Assembly (NCBI RefSeq): GCF_008923205.2
Contig: NZ_WBMS02000029.1
Location: 27,842 to 79,568 of the forward strand
Source: Actinomadura physcomitrii
Lineage (GTDB): Bacteria; Actinomycetota; Actinomycetes; Streptosporangiales; Streptosporangiaceae
Length of the DNA: 51,727 nucleotides
Reading direction: 5' to 3'
Position 1 is the first letter of the stretch. The number at the start of each line of letters is the position of its first letter. Below are positions 24,151 to 32,787 of the stretch, in pieces. Below the pieces are notes generated by a model that worked only from the letters and a program-made list of their open reading frames with translations, made no database searches and was not told the origin of the DNA. Position numbers and translations under genes: made by a program.

Positions 24151-25326
24151 TCAGGACGTGGCGAAGGAGTAGACGCTGGTGGAGTCGTAGGTCTGGCCGG
24201 GCCGCAGCGTGGTGCTCGGGAACTGCGGCTTGTTGGGCGAGTCGGGGAAGTGCTGGGTCTCCATGGCGAACCCGTCGCCCTGCCGGTACATCGTCCCGCC
24301 GGTGCCGACGAGCCGGCCGTCGAGGAAGTTGCCGGAGTAGAACTGCAGGCCGGGCTGGTCGGTGCGGATCTCCATCACCCGGCCGGTGGTCGGCTCGGTG
24401 ACGCGGGCGGCGAGCTTCATGCCGGTGCCGTCGAGCACGAAGTTGTGGTCGTAGCCGCGCCCGTACACCATCTGCTGGTCGCCGTCGCGGACGCGTTCGC
24501 CGATGGTGTGCGGACGGGTGAAGTCCAGCGGCGTGCCGCGCACCGGGGCCAGCCGCCCGGTCGGGATGAGGGTGGAGTCGACCGGTGTGAAGCGGGACGC
24601 GTTGATCTGCACCCTGTGGTCGTAGACCTCGCCGGACCCCTCACCCGCCAGGTTGAAGTAGGTGTGGTTGGTCAGGTTGACGACCGTCGGCTTGTCGGTG
24701 GTGGCCTGGTAGTGGATGCGCAGTTCGTTCGCGCGGGTGACGGTGTAGGTGACGGTCGTGCGGAGCGTGCCGGGGTAGCCCTCCTCGCCGTCGGGGCTGA
24801 CGTACGAGAGCCGCAGCGAGGCCCCGTTGCGGTCCTTGGCCGGCTGGGCCGTCCACACCCGCTTGTCGAAGCCGGTCGTGCCGCCGTGCAGGCTGTTCGG
24901 CCCGTCGTTGGCGGGGACCTTGTAGGTCGTGCCGTCGAGGGTGAACCGAGCGCCCCCGATCCGGTTGCCGTAGCGGCCGATCAGCGCCCCGAAGTACGGG
25001 TTCTCGTCCTTGTAGGTGTCGCTGAGGTAGCCGTCCAGCGTGCGGAACCCGAGCGCGACGTCACCGGAGCGGCCGTGCCGGTCCGGGACGTCGAGGGACT
25101 GGACGATGCCGCCGTAGGTGAGGATGCGGACCTTCATGCCGTGGCCGCTGCCGAGCGTGTACCGGTCGATCTTCGTGCCGTCCGGCAGCGCGCCGAACGG
25201 CTCCTTGGTGACGGTCGGCGCGGACGGCGCGGCGGTGGCCGGCGCGGCGCCGGCCGGGCCGGCGAGCAGGCCGCCCGCGAGGAGGGCGGCGGCGAGCGGG
25301 ACGGTGAGGGGTGGGACGCGCTTCAT
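24151..25326 (-). CDS. galM: Secreted aldose 1-epimerase (mutarotase)
   Basis: 391 residues. A Sec signal (KR, then PLAAALLAGGLLAGPAGAAPA) indicates export, unlike the cytoplasmic E. coli GalM. The catalytic domain has NRIGGARFTLDG, SLHGG, the acid His in NLTNHTYFNLAG, PGLQFYSGN and the base Glu in AMETQHFPDSPN. It interconverts alpha and beta anomers of aldoses outside the cell, probably ahead of uptake by the importer encoded upstream. A 128-base gap separates it from the permease gene; a promoter may lie there, but readthrough is also possible. Confidence 0.93.
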   Translation of the reverse strand: MKRVPPLTVPLAAALLAGGLLAGPAGAAPATAAPSAPTVTKEPFGALPDGTKIDRYTLGSGHGMKVRILTYGGIVQSLDVPDRHGRSGDVALGFRTLDGYLSDTYKDENPYFGALIGRYGNRIGGARFTLDGTTYKVPANDGPNSLHGGTTGFDKRVWTAQPAKDRNGASLRLSYVSPDGEEGYPGTLRTTVTYTVTRANELRIHYQATTDKPTVVNLTNHTYFNLAGEGSGEVYDHRVQINASRFTPVDSTLIPTGRLAPVRGTPLDFTRPHTIGERVRDGDQQMVYGRGYDHNFVLDGTGMKLAARVTEPTTGRVMEIRTDQPGLQFYSGNFLDGRLVGTGGTMYRQGDGFAMETQHFPDSPNKPQFPSTTLRPGQTYDSTSVYSFATS

Positions 25327-25454
25327 CGGTGTTTCCTCTCGCTTGGGGGGAGGGAGGAGACGGACTGGCGTGCACTTCTGGTCGGGGGACCGGCGGATCG
25401 CCGCGGGCCCCGTGGATCGTACGGCCGGGTGGGCGGGGCGAGCGCTCGCCCCGG

Positions 25455-26729
25455 TCAGCGCAGCAGCGGCGACCCGGCGCGCCGCTTGGTCCAGACGTCG
25501 AACGCGACGGCCGCCAGCAGGACCAGGCCCTTGACGAGCATCACCCGCTCGCTGGGCGCGCCCATCAGCGACATCCCGTTGTTGATCACGCCCATGATCA
25601 GGCCCCCGGTGATCGCGCCGACCACCTTGCCGACGCCGCCCTGCACCGCGGCGCCGCCGATGAACGCCGCCGCGATCGCGTCGAGCTCGAAGGTGTTGCC
25701 GGCGGTGGGCCCGGCCTGGTTGAGCCGCCCGGCGAAGATGATCCCGGCCAGCGCCGACAGCACGCCCATGTTGACGAACAGCCAGAACACCACCGACTTG
25801 GCCCGCACGCCGGACAGCACGGCCGCCTGCAGGTTCCCGCCGACGGCGTACACGTGCCGCCCGAACACCGACCGGGCCGTCAGCAGCGAGTACGCCAGCA
25901 CCAGCACCGCCAGCAGCACCAGCACCCACGGCAGGTTGTGGAACCGGGCCAGCTGCACGGTGACCGCCATGATCAGCGCGCCCGCCGCGACGATCTTCAG
26001 CAGGAACACCGGCACCGGGTCGACGGTCTGCCCGTAGCCGAGCCGCGTCGCGCGGGTCCGCCACCGGGAGACCGCGAGCCCCGCCACCACCGCGATGCCG
26101 ACGAGCAGGCTGAACAGGTCCGCGCCGCCCAGCGGGCCGAGCCCGACGTTGCCGAGGTAGCCGGAGGTGAACCCGTTCGACAGCGTCCGGACCTGGTCGG
26201 GGAACGGGCCGAGGCCCTGGTTGCCGAGCACCGTCATCGTCAGCGCCCGGAACAGCAGCATCCCGGCCAGCGTGACGATGAACGAAGGGATGCCGAAGAA
26301 GGCGGTCCAGTACCCCTGCCACGCGCCGATCGCGGCGCCCGCCACCAGCGTCAGCAGCAGCGCGACCGGCCACGCCACGTCGTGGCTCACCATCAGCCAG
26401 GCCGCGATCGCGCCGGTCACGCCGACCAGCGAGCCCACCGACAGGTCGATGTGCCCGGAGATGATGATGAGGATCATCCCGATCGCCAGGATCAGGATGT
26501 AGGAGTTCTGCACGATGATGTTGGAGATGTTCTGCGGCTGCAGCAGATCGCCGCCGGTCAGCACCGCGAACAGCACGACGATCAGCGCGAACGCGATGTA
26601 GATGCCGCTCTGCCGCACGTTCACGGTCAGCCGCGGCCGGGCGGCGGGCGCCGCCGCCCCGCCCGGCTCGGCCACGGCGTCCTTCCCGGTGGCCGCGGCG
26701 CCGGTCTTCGCAGGTGCGGTACGGCTCAT
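25455..26729 (-). CDS. Sugar ABC permease, XylH/GguB type
   Basis: 424 residues with about ten hydrophobic spans, beginning IYIAFALIVVLFAVLTGGDL. The conserved ILAIGMILIIISGHIDLSVG segment and the FIGGAAVQGGVGKVVGAITG loop are diagnostic of the BPD_transp_2 permeases that import pentoses and related sugars. Its start overlaps the ATPase stop (ATGA). It forms the membrane channel with the ATPase and the ChvE-like binding protein. Confidence 0.93.
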   Translation of the reverse strand: MSRTAPAKTGAAATGKDAVAEPGGAAAPAARPRLTVNVRQSGIYIAFALIVVLFAVLTGGDLLQPQNISNIIVQNSYILILAIGMILIIISGHIDLSVGSLVGVTGAIAAWLMVSHDVAWPVALLLTLVAGAAIGAWQGYWTAFFGIPSFIVTLAGMLLFRALTMTVLGNQGLGPFPDQVRTLSNGFTSGYLGNVGLGPLGGADLFSLLVGIAVVAGLAVSRWRTRATRLGYGQTVDPVPVFLLKIVAAGALIMAVTVQLARFHNLPWVLVLLAVLVLAYSLLTARSVFGRHVYAVGGNLQAAVLSGVRAKSVVFWLFVNMGVLSALAGIIFAGRLNQAGPTAGNTFELDAIAAAFIGGAAVQGGVGKVVGAITGGLIMGVINNGMSLMGAPSERVMLVKGLVLLAAVAFDVWTKRRAGSPLLR

Positions 26730-28339
26730 CCGGCCTGCTCCCTTCCCATGGTCATGTAGGACATGAGGCGCTCCTGCGTGGCCTCCGCCCGCGGCACCTC
26801 GCCGGTGATCCGGCCGGCCGCCATCGTGTAGATCCGGTCGCACATGCCGAGCAGCTCGGGCAGCTCCGAGGAGATCAGCAGGATCGCCCGGCCCTCCGCG
26901 GCGAGCCGGTTGATGATCGTGTAGATCTCGTACTTGGCGCCGACGTCGATGCCGCGGGTCGGCTCGTCCAGGATCAGCACGTCCGGATCCGTGAAGATCC
27001 ACTTGGACAGCACGACCTTCTGCTGGTTGCCGCCGCTCAGCTGCCCGGCCACCGCCGACACGCTCGGCGCCTTGATGTTCATCCCGCCGCGGAACTCCTC
27101 GGCGACCCGGTACTCGTCGTACTCGTTCACCCACCCGGCGCGGGACAGCTTCCCGAGCCGCGCCGCCGACACGTTGCGCTTGATGTCCTGGATGAGGTTC
27201 AGCCCGTAGCGCTTGCGGTCCTCGGTGGCGTAGGCGATGCCGTGCCGGATCGCGTCCCGCACGGTCCGCAGCCGGACCTGCTCGCCGTCCTTGTAGACGC
27301 GGCCGGAGATGTCCACCCCGTAGGACCGCCCGAACACGCTCATCGCCAGCTCGGTGCGGCCCGCGCCCATCAGCCCGGCGAGGCCCACGATCTCGCCGCG
27401 CCGCAGCGTCAGGGCGGCGCCCGACACCACCGCGCGGTCGCGCTGCGCCGGGCTGTGCACCGTCCAGTCCTCGATCCGCAGCGCCTCCCCGCCGATCTCC
27501 GGCTCGCGGGGCGGGAAGCGGTGCTCCAGGTCCCGGCCCACCATCCCGGAGATGATCCGGTCCTCGGTGACCCCGCCGCCGGACGGGTCGAGCGTCTCGA
27601 TCATCCGGCCGTCGCGCAGCACGCTGACGGTGTCGGCGATGGCGAGGACCTCGTTCAGCTTGTGCGAGATGATCACGCAGGTGATGCCGTCGTCGCGGAG
27701 CCCGCGCATCAGGTTCAGCAGGTGCGCGGAGTCCTCGTCGTTGAGCGCGGCGGTCGGCTCGTCCAGGATCAGCAGCCGCACCCGCTTGGACAGCGCCTTG
27801 GCGATCTCCACCAGCTGCTGCTTGCCGACGCCGAGGTCGGCGATCGGGGTCACCGGGTTCTCCGGCAGCCCGACCCGCTCCAGCAGCAGGCCCGCCTCGT
27901 GGTTGGTGCGGTTCCAGTCGACCAGCCCCCGCCCGAGGAGCCGGCCGCCGAGGAGCCCGCGCGCCGGCCGCTCGTTGCCGAGGAAGATGTTCTCGGCGAT
28001 CGACAGCTGCGGGCACAGCGCCAGCTCCTGGTGGATGATGACGATCCCGCGCTCCTCGCTGTCGCGGATCCCGGAGAACCGGCACGGCTCGCCGTCGAAG
28101 AGGATCTCCCCGTCGTACGAGCCGTGCGGGTAGACCCCGGACAGCACCTTCATCAGCGTGGACTTGCCGGCCCCGTTCTCGCCGCAGATCGCGTGGATCT
28201 CGCCGCGGCGCACGGTCAGGTCGACGTCGGCGAGCGCGTTCACCCCGGGGAACGTCTTGGTGATGCCGCGCATCCGCAGGATGTCGCCGCCTCCCGGGCC
28301 GCCGGCCGCCGCCGCTTCGGTGATGTCGTCGGTGGTCAC
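26726..28339 (-). CDS. Sugar ABC ATPase with two nucleotide-binding domains (GguA/XylG type)
   Basis: 537 residues from a GTG. The first domain is complete: GENGAGKSTLMKVLSG, signature LGVGKQQLVEIAK, Walker B LLILDEPTAALND. The second has a modified Walker A (LAGLMGAGRTELAMS), as usual for the second half of these importers, then LSGGNQQKVVLSKW and VLILDEPTRGIDVG. It powers import of sugar bound by the lipoprotein encoded four bases upstream. The fused two-domain layout is typical of the CUT2 class, which imports monosaccharides. Confidence 0.95.
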   Translation of the reverse strand: MTTDDITEAAAAGGPGGGDILRMRGITKTFPGVNALADVDLTVRRGEIHAICGENGAGKSTLMKVLSGVYPHGSYDGEILFDGEPCRFSGIRDSEERGIVIIHQELALCPQLSIAENIFLGNERPARGLLGGRLLGRGLVDWNRTNHEAGLLLERVGLPENPVTPIADLGVGKQQLVEIAKALSKRVRLLILDEPTAALNDEDSAHLLNLMRGLRDDGITCVIISHKLNEVLAIADTVSVLRDGRMIETLDPSGGGVTEDRIISGMVGRDLEHRFPPREPEIGGEALRIEDWTVHSPAQRDRAVVSGAALTLRRGEIVGLAGLMGAGRTELAMSVFGRSYGVDISGRVYKDGEQVRLRTVRDAIRHGIAYATEDRKRYGLNLIQDIKRNVSAARLGKLSRAGWVNEYDEYRVAEEFRGGMNIKAPSVSAVAGQLSGGNQQKVVLSKWIFTDPDVLILDEPTRGIDVGAKYEIYTIINRLAAEGRAILLISSELPELLGMCDRIYTMAAGRITGEVPRAEATQERLMSYMTMGREQAG

Positions 28340-28343
28340 GGCG

Positions 28344-29471
28344 TCATCCCAGCTGCGCCTGCGTGTAGTAGCCGGACTGGACCAGCTCGGTCTGCACGTT
28401 GGCCTTGTTGACGATCACCGGCTGCAGCATCTGCGTCGGGACGACCTTCTTCTGGTTGTTGTAGTCGGTCGTGTTGTTGACCTGCGGCTTGCCGCCCTTG
28501 AGGATGGCGTCGGTCATCTTCGCGGCCTCGTCGGCGAGCTTGCGGACGTCCTTGAAGATGGTGGAGTACTGCTCGCCGGCCAGGATCGACTTCACCGACG
28601 CCCGCTCGGCGTCCTGCCCGGTCACCACCGGGTACGGCTGGCTCGCGGTGCCGTAGCCGTTGCTCTTCAGCGCCGACAGGATGCCGATCGACAGGCCGTC
28701 GTACGGCGAGAGCACCCCGTCGACCTTGGCGCCGCCCCGGTAGGTCTTGGTGAGGATGTCCTCCATCCGCTTCTGCGCCGTCGCCGGGTCCCAGCGCAGG
28801 ATCGCCATCGTCTTGAAGTCGGTCTGGCCGCTCTTGACGACCAGCGTCCCCTTGTCGATGTACGGCTTGAGCACCGACATCGCGCCGTTGTAGAAGAAGG
28901 GGGCGTTGTTGTCGTCGGGGGAGCCGGCGAACAGCTCGATGTTGAACGGGCCCTTCGCCTTGCCCTCCGACCCGTCCTCGTTCTTGATCTTCAGGCCGGT
29001 GAGCAGCGAGGTCGCCTGCTCCACGCCCACCTTGTAGTTGTCGAAGGTGACGTAGTAGTCGACGTCCGGGCTGCGCATGATGAGCCGGTCGTAGGAGATC
29101 ACCGGGATGTGGTTCTGGTGCGCCTCCTGCAGCTGGCTGGTCAGCGCGGTGCCGTCGATGGACGCCACGACCAGCAGCCGGGCGCCCTTGGTGATCTGGT
29201 TCTCGATCTGGCTGACCTGCGTCGGGATGTCGTTCTCGGCGTACTGCAGGTCGACCTTGTAGCCGAGCTTCTCCAGGTCGGCCTTGAGCGTGTTGCCGTC
29301 GCGGATCCAGCGCTCGGACGACTTCGTCGGCATCGTCACGCCGATCAGCGCGCCCTTGGTGTCGCCGGACTTGGCCTTCTTGTCGATGCTCTTCTCGCTG
29401 GAGCCGCACGCCGTCATGGCGGTCGCCAGGACCAGCGCGGACAGGGCCGTGGTGATGCGCCGGAGTCTCAT
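28344..29471 (-). CDS. Sugar-binding lipoprotein, ChvE-like
   Basis: 375 residues. The signal peptide ends ATAMTAC (lipobox, Cys22), so the protein is anchored on the outside of the membrane. The mature domain matches the periplasmic-binding type I family: VTMPTKSSERWIRDGNTLKA, VVASIDGTALTSQLQEAH, PVISYDRLIM and VTGQDAERASVKSILAGEQY. This resembles ChvE-type proteins that bind several aldoses (galactose, arabinose, xylose, glucose). First of the three importer genes and 39 bases downstream of the TIM-barrel-like gene. Confidence 0.93.
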   Translation of the reverse strand: MRLRRITTALSALVLATAMTACGSSEKSIDKKAKSGDTKGALIGVTMPTKSSERWIRDGNTLKADLEKLGYKVDLQYAENDIPTQVSQIENQITKGARLLVVASIDGTALTSQLQEAHQNHIPVISYDRLIMRSPDVDYYVTFDNYKVGVEQATSLLTGLKIKNEDGSEGKAKGPFNIELFAGSPDDNNAPFFYNGAMSVLKPYIDKGTLVVKSGQTDFKTMAILRWDPATAQKRMEDILTKTYRGGAKVDGVLSPYDGLSIGILSALKSNGYGTASQPYPVVTGQDAERASVKSILAGEQYSTIFKDVRKLADEAAKMTDAILKGGKPQVNNTTDYNNQKKVVPTQMLQPVIVNKANVQTELVQSGYYTQAQLG

Positions 29472-29510
29472 CTCGTTCTCCTTCGGGGTGGGGGAGGGCA
29501 GCGGAGCGAA

Positions 29511-30518
29511 TCAGCGTCGGACGGCGGACGTGGGCAGGGCTTCCGGGAGGGCCGGGAACCGCCGCAGCGGCCCCGGGTCACGGGACCCGGTCGGGGACAT
29601 GTCCTCGCCCGCCCCGAGCCGGGCGAGGGTGTCCAGGACGAGCCGGCCGCGCCGCACCCGCTCCCGCGCGCTCGCCACGGCGGCGGGCAGCAGGTGGTGG
29701 CCGACCGGATAGATGCCGGGCGCGTTGCGCAGCCCGAACTTCAGATAGATGGGGGCGCCGCAGCGGATCAGCTCCGCCGCGTCGTAGAAGCGGACGAACC
29801 CGCCGAGGTCGTCGGGCGCCTCGACGTAGAAGTCCATCGGCGCGGCGCTGACCGCGCGGATCTCGGCGAGCTGCGCGACCGTCAGGTCGCTCGGCACGTT
29901 GACCGAGTCGGCGCCGAGGCCCTCCCACACCGCGAACGATGCCGGGTTCACCGGGCCGACCAGCGCGGACACCTTGAACGTGGTGCCGGCGGGCAGCCGG
30001 CCGGCCTCGCGCAGCCGGTGCAGCGTCCACAGCACGCCCTCGTCGGCGACCAGCAGCGACCGGACTCCGAGCGCGGTGGCGCGCTCGGCGTCCTCGACGC
30101 ACTGGGCGAGCTGGTCGCGGCCCCGGGCGCGCGGGCCGGAGGCGTTGTAGGAGCGGCCCCCGGCGCCCGGCTCCCAGGTGCCGCGCGGGCCGAGGAACAG
30201 GCACAGCTCGATGCCGCGCGCGTCGCAGGCGTCCGCCATCTCGCCGATCTCGGCGTCGGTGAGCATCCACACGCCGCTGCCCTGGCTGATGCGGTGCAGC
30301 GGGACGCGGAGCCGTTCGCTCTCCTCCAGCACCGCGGCCAGCACCGCGGGGCCCTCGCAGGACGGCAGCTCGGTGCGCCAGGCGCCGCCGTCGGGGAACC
30401 GCAGGCCGGACGCGGGCGGGCGCGGCGCGGCGTCGGGCCAGCCGAGCGAGCGCAGCGCGTCCTCGCCGGGCGCGCGGCCGCCGGCCGGGCCGGCGAGCTC
30501 GTCAGAGAAGGGGTCCAT
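29511..30518 (-). CDS. Unassigned TIM-barrel-like protein (peptidase U32-like)
   Basis: 335 residues from an ATG with GGGAGGACCG upstream; the start overlaps the dehydrogenase gene by 17 bases. No signal peptide. The body alternates strands and helices as in a barrel: IELCLFLGPRGTWEP, ALGVRSLLVADEGVLWTLH, FKVSALVGPVNPASF, GADSVNVPSDLTVAQLAEIR, MDFYVEAPDDLGGFVRF, PIYLKFGLRN. I think it is nearest to proteins annotated as U32-family peptidases, but catalytic residues for peptidolysis are not evident to me. Its place among sugar-acid enzymes suggests a metabolic role, possibly the missing aldolase-type step; that is speculation. Confidence 0.7.
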   Translation of the reverse strand: MDPFSDELAGPAGGRAPGEDALRSLGWPDAAPRPPASGLRFPDGGAWRTELPSCEGPAVLAAVLEESERLRVPLHRISQGSGVWMLTDAEIGEMADACDARGIELCLFLGPRGTWEPGAGGRSYNASGPRARGRDQLAQCVEDAERATALGVRSLLVADEGVLWTLHRLREAGRLPAGTTFKVSALVGPVNPASFAVWEGLGADSVNVPSDLTVAQLAEIRAVSAAPMDFYVEAPDDLGGFVRFYDAAELIRCGAPIYLKFGLRNAPGIYPVGHHLLPAAVASARERVRRGRLVLDTLARLGAGEDMSPTGSRDPGPLRRFPALPEALPTSAVRR

Positions 30519-31548
30519 CGGTCCTCCCGCCGGTCGGGGACGTGTCGAGGTCGGGGCGCAGCAGCACCTTCCCGGCGTCGGGGGAGCCGCTGAGCTTCAG
30601 CGCCGCCGCGAACTCGGTCAGCGGCAGCTCGTGGGTGATCAGGGACGCCGGCCGCAGCACACCGCCGGCGAACGCGCGCACCGCGTACGTCCAGTCGGCG
30701 GGGCCGGAGCCGAACACGGTGTGCAGCGACAGGGCGCGGGTGACCAGCAGCGACGTCGGGACGGCGTCGGCCGGGTCGGCGGGGATGCCGGTCACCACGA
30801 CCCGGCCGCCGCGGCGGGCCAGCCGCACCGCCGCGCTCGCCGTGCCGGGCGCGCCGGCGGTCTCGACGACCACGTCGAACGCGCCCTCGGGCACCTCGCC
30901 GGGCCGGCCGAACGCGGTCGCGCCCGCGTCCAGCGCCGGCTCGCCGCGCACCACCCGCGGGCCGATCGCGGCGAGCCGGGCCGGCGACGACGCGGCGAGG
31001 AACTGCAGCGCGAGCATCCCGAGCGTGCCGGCGCCGACGACCGCGACGGTCTCGCCCGGACGCGGCGCCGCGTGCCGGACGGCCCCGGCGATGACCGCGG
31101 CCGGCTCCAGCAGCGCCGCCGCGCGCAGGTCGGCGCCGGGCGGCAGCACGTGCAGCAGCCGGGCGGGGACCAGCAGGTGGTCGGCGAACGCGCCGGGCCG
31201 GGTGAAGCCCGTCTCGTCGTAGCGGCTCGCGCACAGGTTCGGGGCGCCCTCCCGGCAACGCCCGCACGTCATGCAGCCGCGGAACCCCTCGCCGACGACG
31301 GCGGCGCCGACCAGCGACGGGTCGGTGTCGGGGCCGACCGCCTCGACCGTGCCGGACCACTCGTGCCCGGGGACGACGGGGTACCCGGCGAACCCCTCGG
31401 GGCGCGCGCCGTCGAACAGCTCGCGGTCGCTGCCGCACAGCCCGGCGGCGGCGACCCGGACCCGGGCCTCGCCGCGGCCCGGCTCCGGCGGGTCGCCGGC
31501 GTCGATCCGCCAGCGGCCCGGCGCCTCCACGACCACCGCGCGGCTCAA
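30502..31548 (-). CDS. Zinc-dependent sugar/polyol dehydrogenase (MDR family)
   Basis: 348 residues from a TTG that overlaps the stop of the preceding gene (TTGA). Catalytic zinc residues are in GLCGSDRELF and PGHEWSG; the structural zinc cluster is CMTCGRCREGAPNLC (four Cys). The nucleotide-binding glycine motif is VVGAGTLGMLALQ. Medium-chain dehydrogenases of this kind oxidise sugars or polyols with NAD(P)+. In this operon it is the likely enzyme turning an aldose into its lactone, though oxidation of a hydroxyl further along the pathway is equally possible. Confidence 0.9.
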   Translation of the reverse strand: MSRAVVVEAPGRWRIDAGDPPEPGRGEARVRVAAAGLCGSDRELFDGARPEGFAGYPVVPGHEWSGTVEAVGPDTDPSLVGAAVVGEGFRGCMTCGRCREGAPNLCASRYDETGFTRPGAFADHLLVPARLLHVLPPGADLRAAALLEPAAVIAGAVRHAAPRPGETVAVVGAGTLGMLALQFLAASSPARLAAIGPRVVRGEPALDAGATAFGRPGEVPEGAFDVVVETAGAPGTASAAVRLARRGGRVVVTGIPADPADAVPTSLLVTRALSLHTVFGSGPADWTYAVRAFAGGVLRPASLITHELPLTEFAAALKLSGSPDAGKVLLRPDLDTSPTGGRTDGPLL

Positions 31549-32696
31549 CGGCGCGTCCCGCGGAAGTGCCAGCCGTCGGCGTACAGGTCGAAGTCGGCGT
31601 GCTGCTGGGGGAAGGCGGCGACCGCGTCGAGGTCCAGCTCGACGCCGAGGCCGGGCGCGTCCGGCAGGGCGAAGTGGCCGTCGACGACCTGCGGGGCGCC
31701 CTTCGCGACGTCCTTGACGGCGGCGTCGGCGAAGTCGTTGAAGTGCTCCAAGATTTTGAAGTTGGGGGTGCAGACGCCGAGCTGGAGGCTCGCGGCGGTC
31801 AGCACCGGCCCGCCGACGTTGTGCGGCGCGACCTGCACGTAGTAGGTCTCGGCGGTCGCGGCGAGCTTGCGGACCTCCGCGATGCCGCCGCTGTGCCCGA
31901 CGTCGGGTTGCAGCACGTCGGCGGCCTGCAGTTCCAGCAGCTCGCGGAACTCGATGCGGTCGTGGACGCGCTCGCCCGTCGCGATGGGCAGCCCGGTGTG
32001 CGCCGCCACCTTGGCGAGCGCCTTGAGGTTCTCCGGCGGGACGGGCTCCTCCAGCCAGGCCGGGTCGAACGGGGCGAGCAGGCCGGCGAGCCGGATCGCG
32101 GTCGCGGGGGAGAAGCGGCCGTGCATCTCGATGAGCAGCTCGACGTCGGGGCCGACCGCGTCCCGCACCGCCTCGACCAGGTCGATGGCCAGCACCGTCC
32201 CGGCGTGGTCCAGGTCCATCCGGCCGGCGCCGAACGGGTCGAGCTTGAGCGCCCGGTAACCGCGGTCGACGACGCGCCTCGCCGCCGCGTGGAAGTCGTC
32301 CGGGGTCCGGTCGACGGTGTACCAGCCGTTCGCGTAGGCCTTGACCCGGTCGCGCACCTTGCCGCCGAGCAGCCGCCACACCGGCTGGCCGAGCGCCTTG
32401 CCGATGATGTCCCAGCACGCCATCTCGACGCACGCGATGCCGGACATGACGATCTCGCCCGCGCGGCCGAAGTCGCCGTACTTCATCCGGCGGACGAGGT
32501 CCTCGACGTCGAACGGGTCGCTGCCGGCGATGTGCCGGCGCTCCGCCTCGGCGAGGTAGCCGGCCAGGGCGTCGGTGCGGCCGAGCATCCGGGCCTCGCC
32601 GACGCCGGTGAGGCCCTCGTCGGTGCGGACGGTCACGAAGGTGAGGTTCCGCCACGGTGTCCCCAGGACATGGGTGCCGATCTCGGTGATGCGCAA
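31545..32696 (-). CDS. Enolase-superfamily sugar-acid dehydratase (MR-MLE, DgoD-like)
   Basis: 383 residues from a TTG at 32696 preceded by GAGGGG; no better ATG is near. Active-site residues in order: the Lys in RALKLDPFG, metal-binding Glu residues in LLIEMHGRF, WLEEPVPPEN and ATGERVH, Asp/His in LQPDVGHSGGI, and the His in VAPHNVGGP. The MHGR motif and overall pattern resemble galactonate-type dehydratases, which convert an aldonate to its 2-keto-3-deoxy derivative. First gene of the operon; a perfect LacI-type palindrome lies 40 bases upstream of its start. Confidence 0.9.
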   Translation of the reverse strand: MRITEIGTHVLGTPWRNLTFVTVRTDEGLTGVGEARMLGRTDALAGYLAEAERRHIAGSDPFDVEDLVRRMKYGDFGRAGEIVMSGIACVEMACWDIIGKALGQPVWRLLGGKVRDRVKAYANGWYTVDRTPDDFHAAARRVVDRGYRALKLDPFGAGRMDLDHAGTVLAIDLVEAVRDAVGPDVELLIEMHGRFSPATAIRLAGLLAPFDPAWLEEPVPPENLKALAKVAAHTGLPIATGERVHDRIEFRELLELQAADVLQPDVGHSGGIAEVRKLAATAETYYVQVAPHNVGGPVLTAASLQLGVCTPNFKILEHFNDFADAAVKDVAKGAPQVVDGHFALPDAPGLGVELDLDAVAAFPQQHADFDLYADGWHFRGTRR

Positions 32697-32735
32697 CGTG
32701 TGCCGCCCCTCTCGAATCAACCTGGCACTAGCTTG

Positions 32736-32749
32736 TGTTAGCGCTAACA
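32736..32749. promoter_or_regulatory. LacI-type operator O1 (before the dehydratase operon)
   Basis: TGTTAGCGCTAACA is a perfect 14-bp palindrome with the central GCGC of LacI/GalR-family operators. It lies between the dehydratase start (32696) and the end of the lacI-type gene (32788), where it would block the long catabolic operon. Two near copies flank the regulator's own promoter. Confidence 0.85.
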
Positions 32750-32787
32750 TTCGCGCCGCGCGATACGGGCCCCTCCCGCGGCCGGCG

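Noticed and set aside
29511..30518. Annotating the TIM-barrel-like protein as a peptidase
   Set aside because: Similarity to U32 proteins is impressionistic and no catalytic residues for peptidolysis could be identified; the operon context is sugar-acid metabolism.
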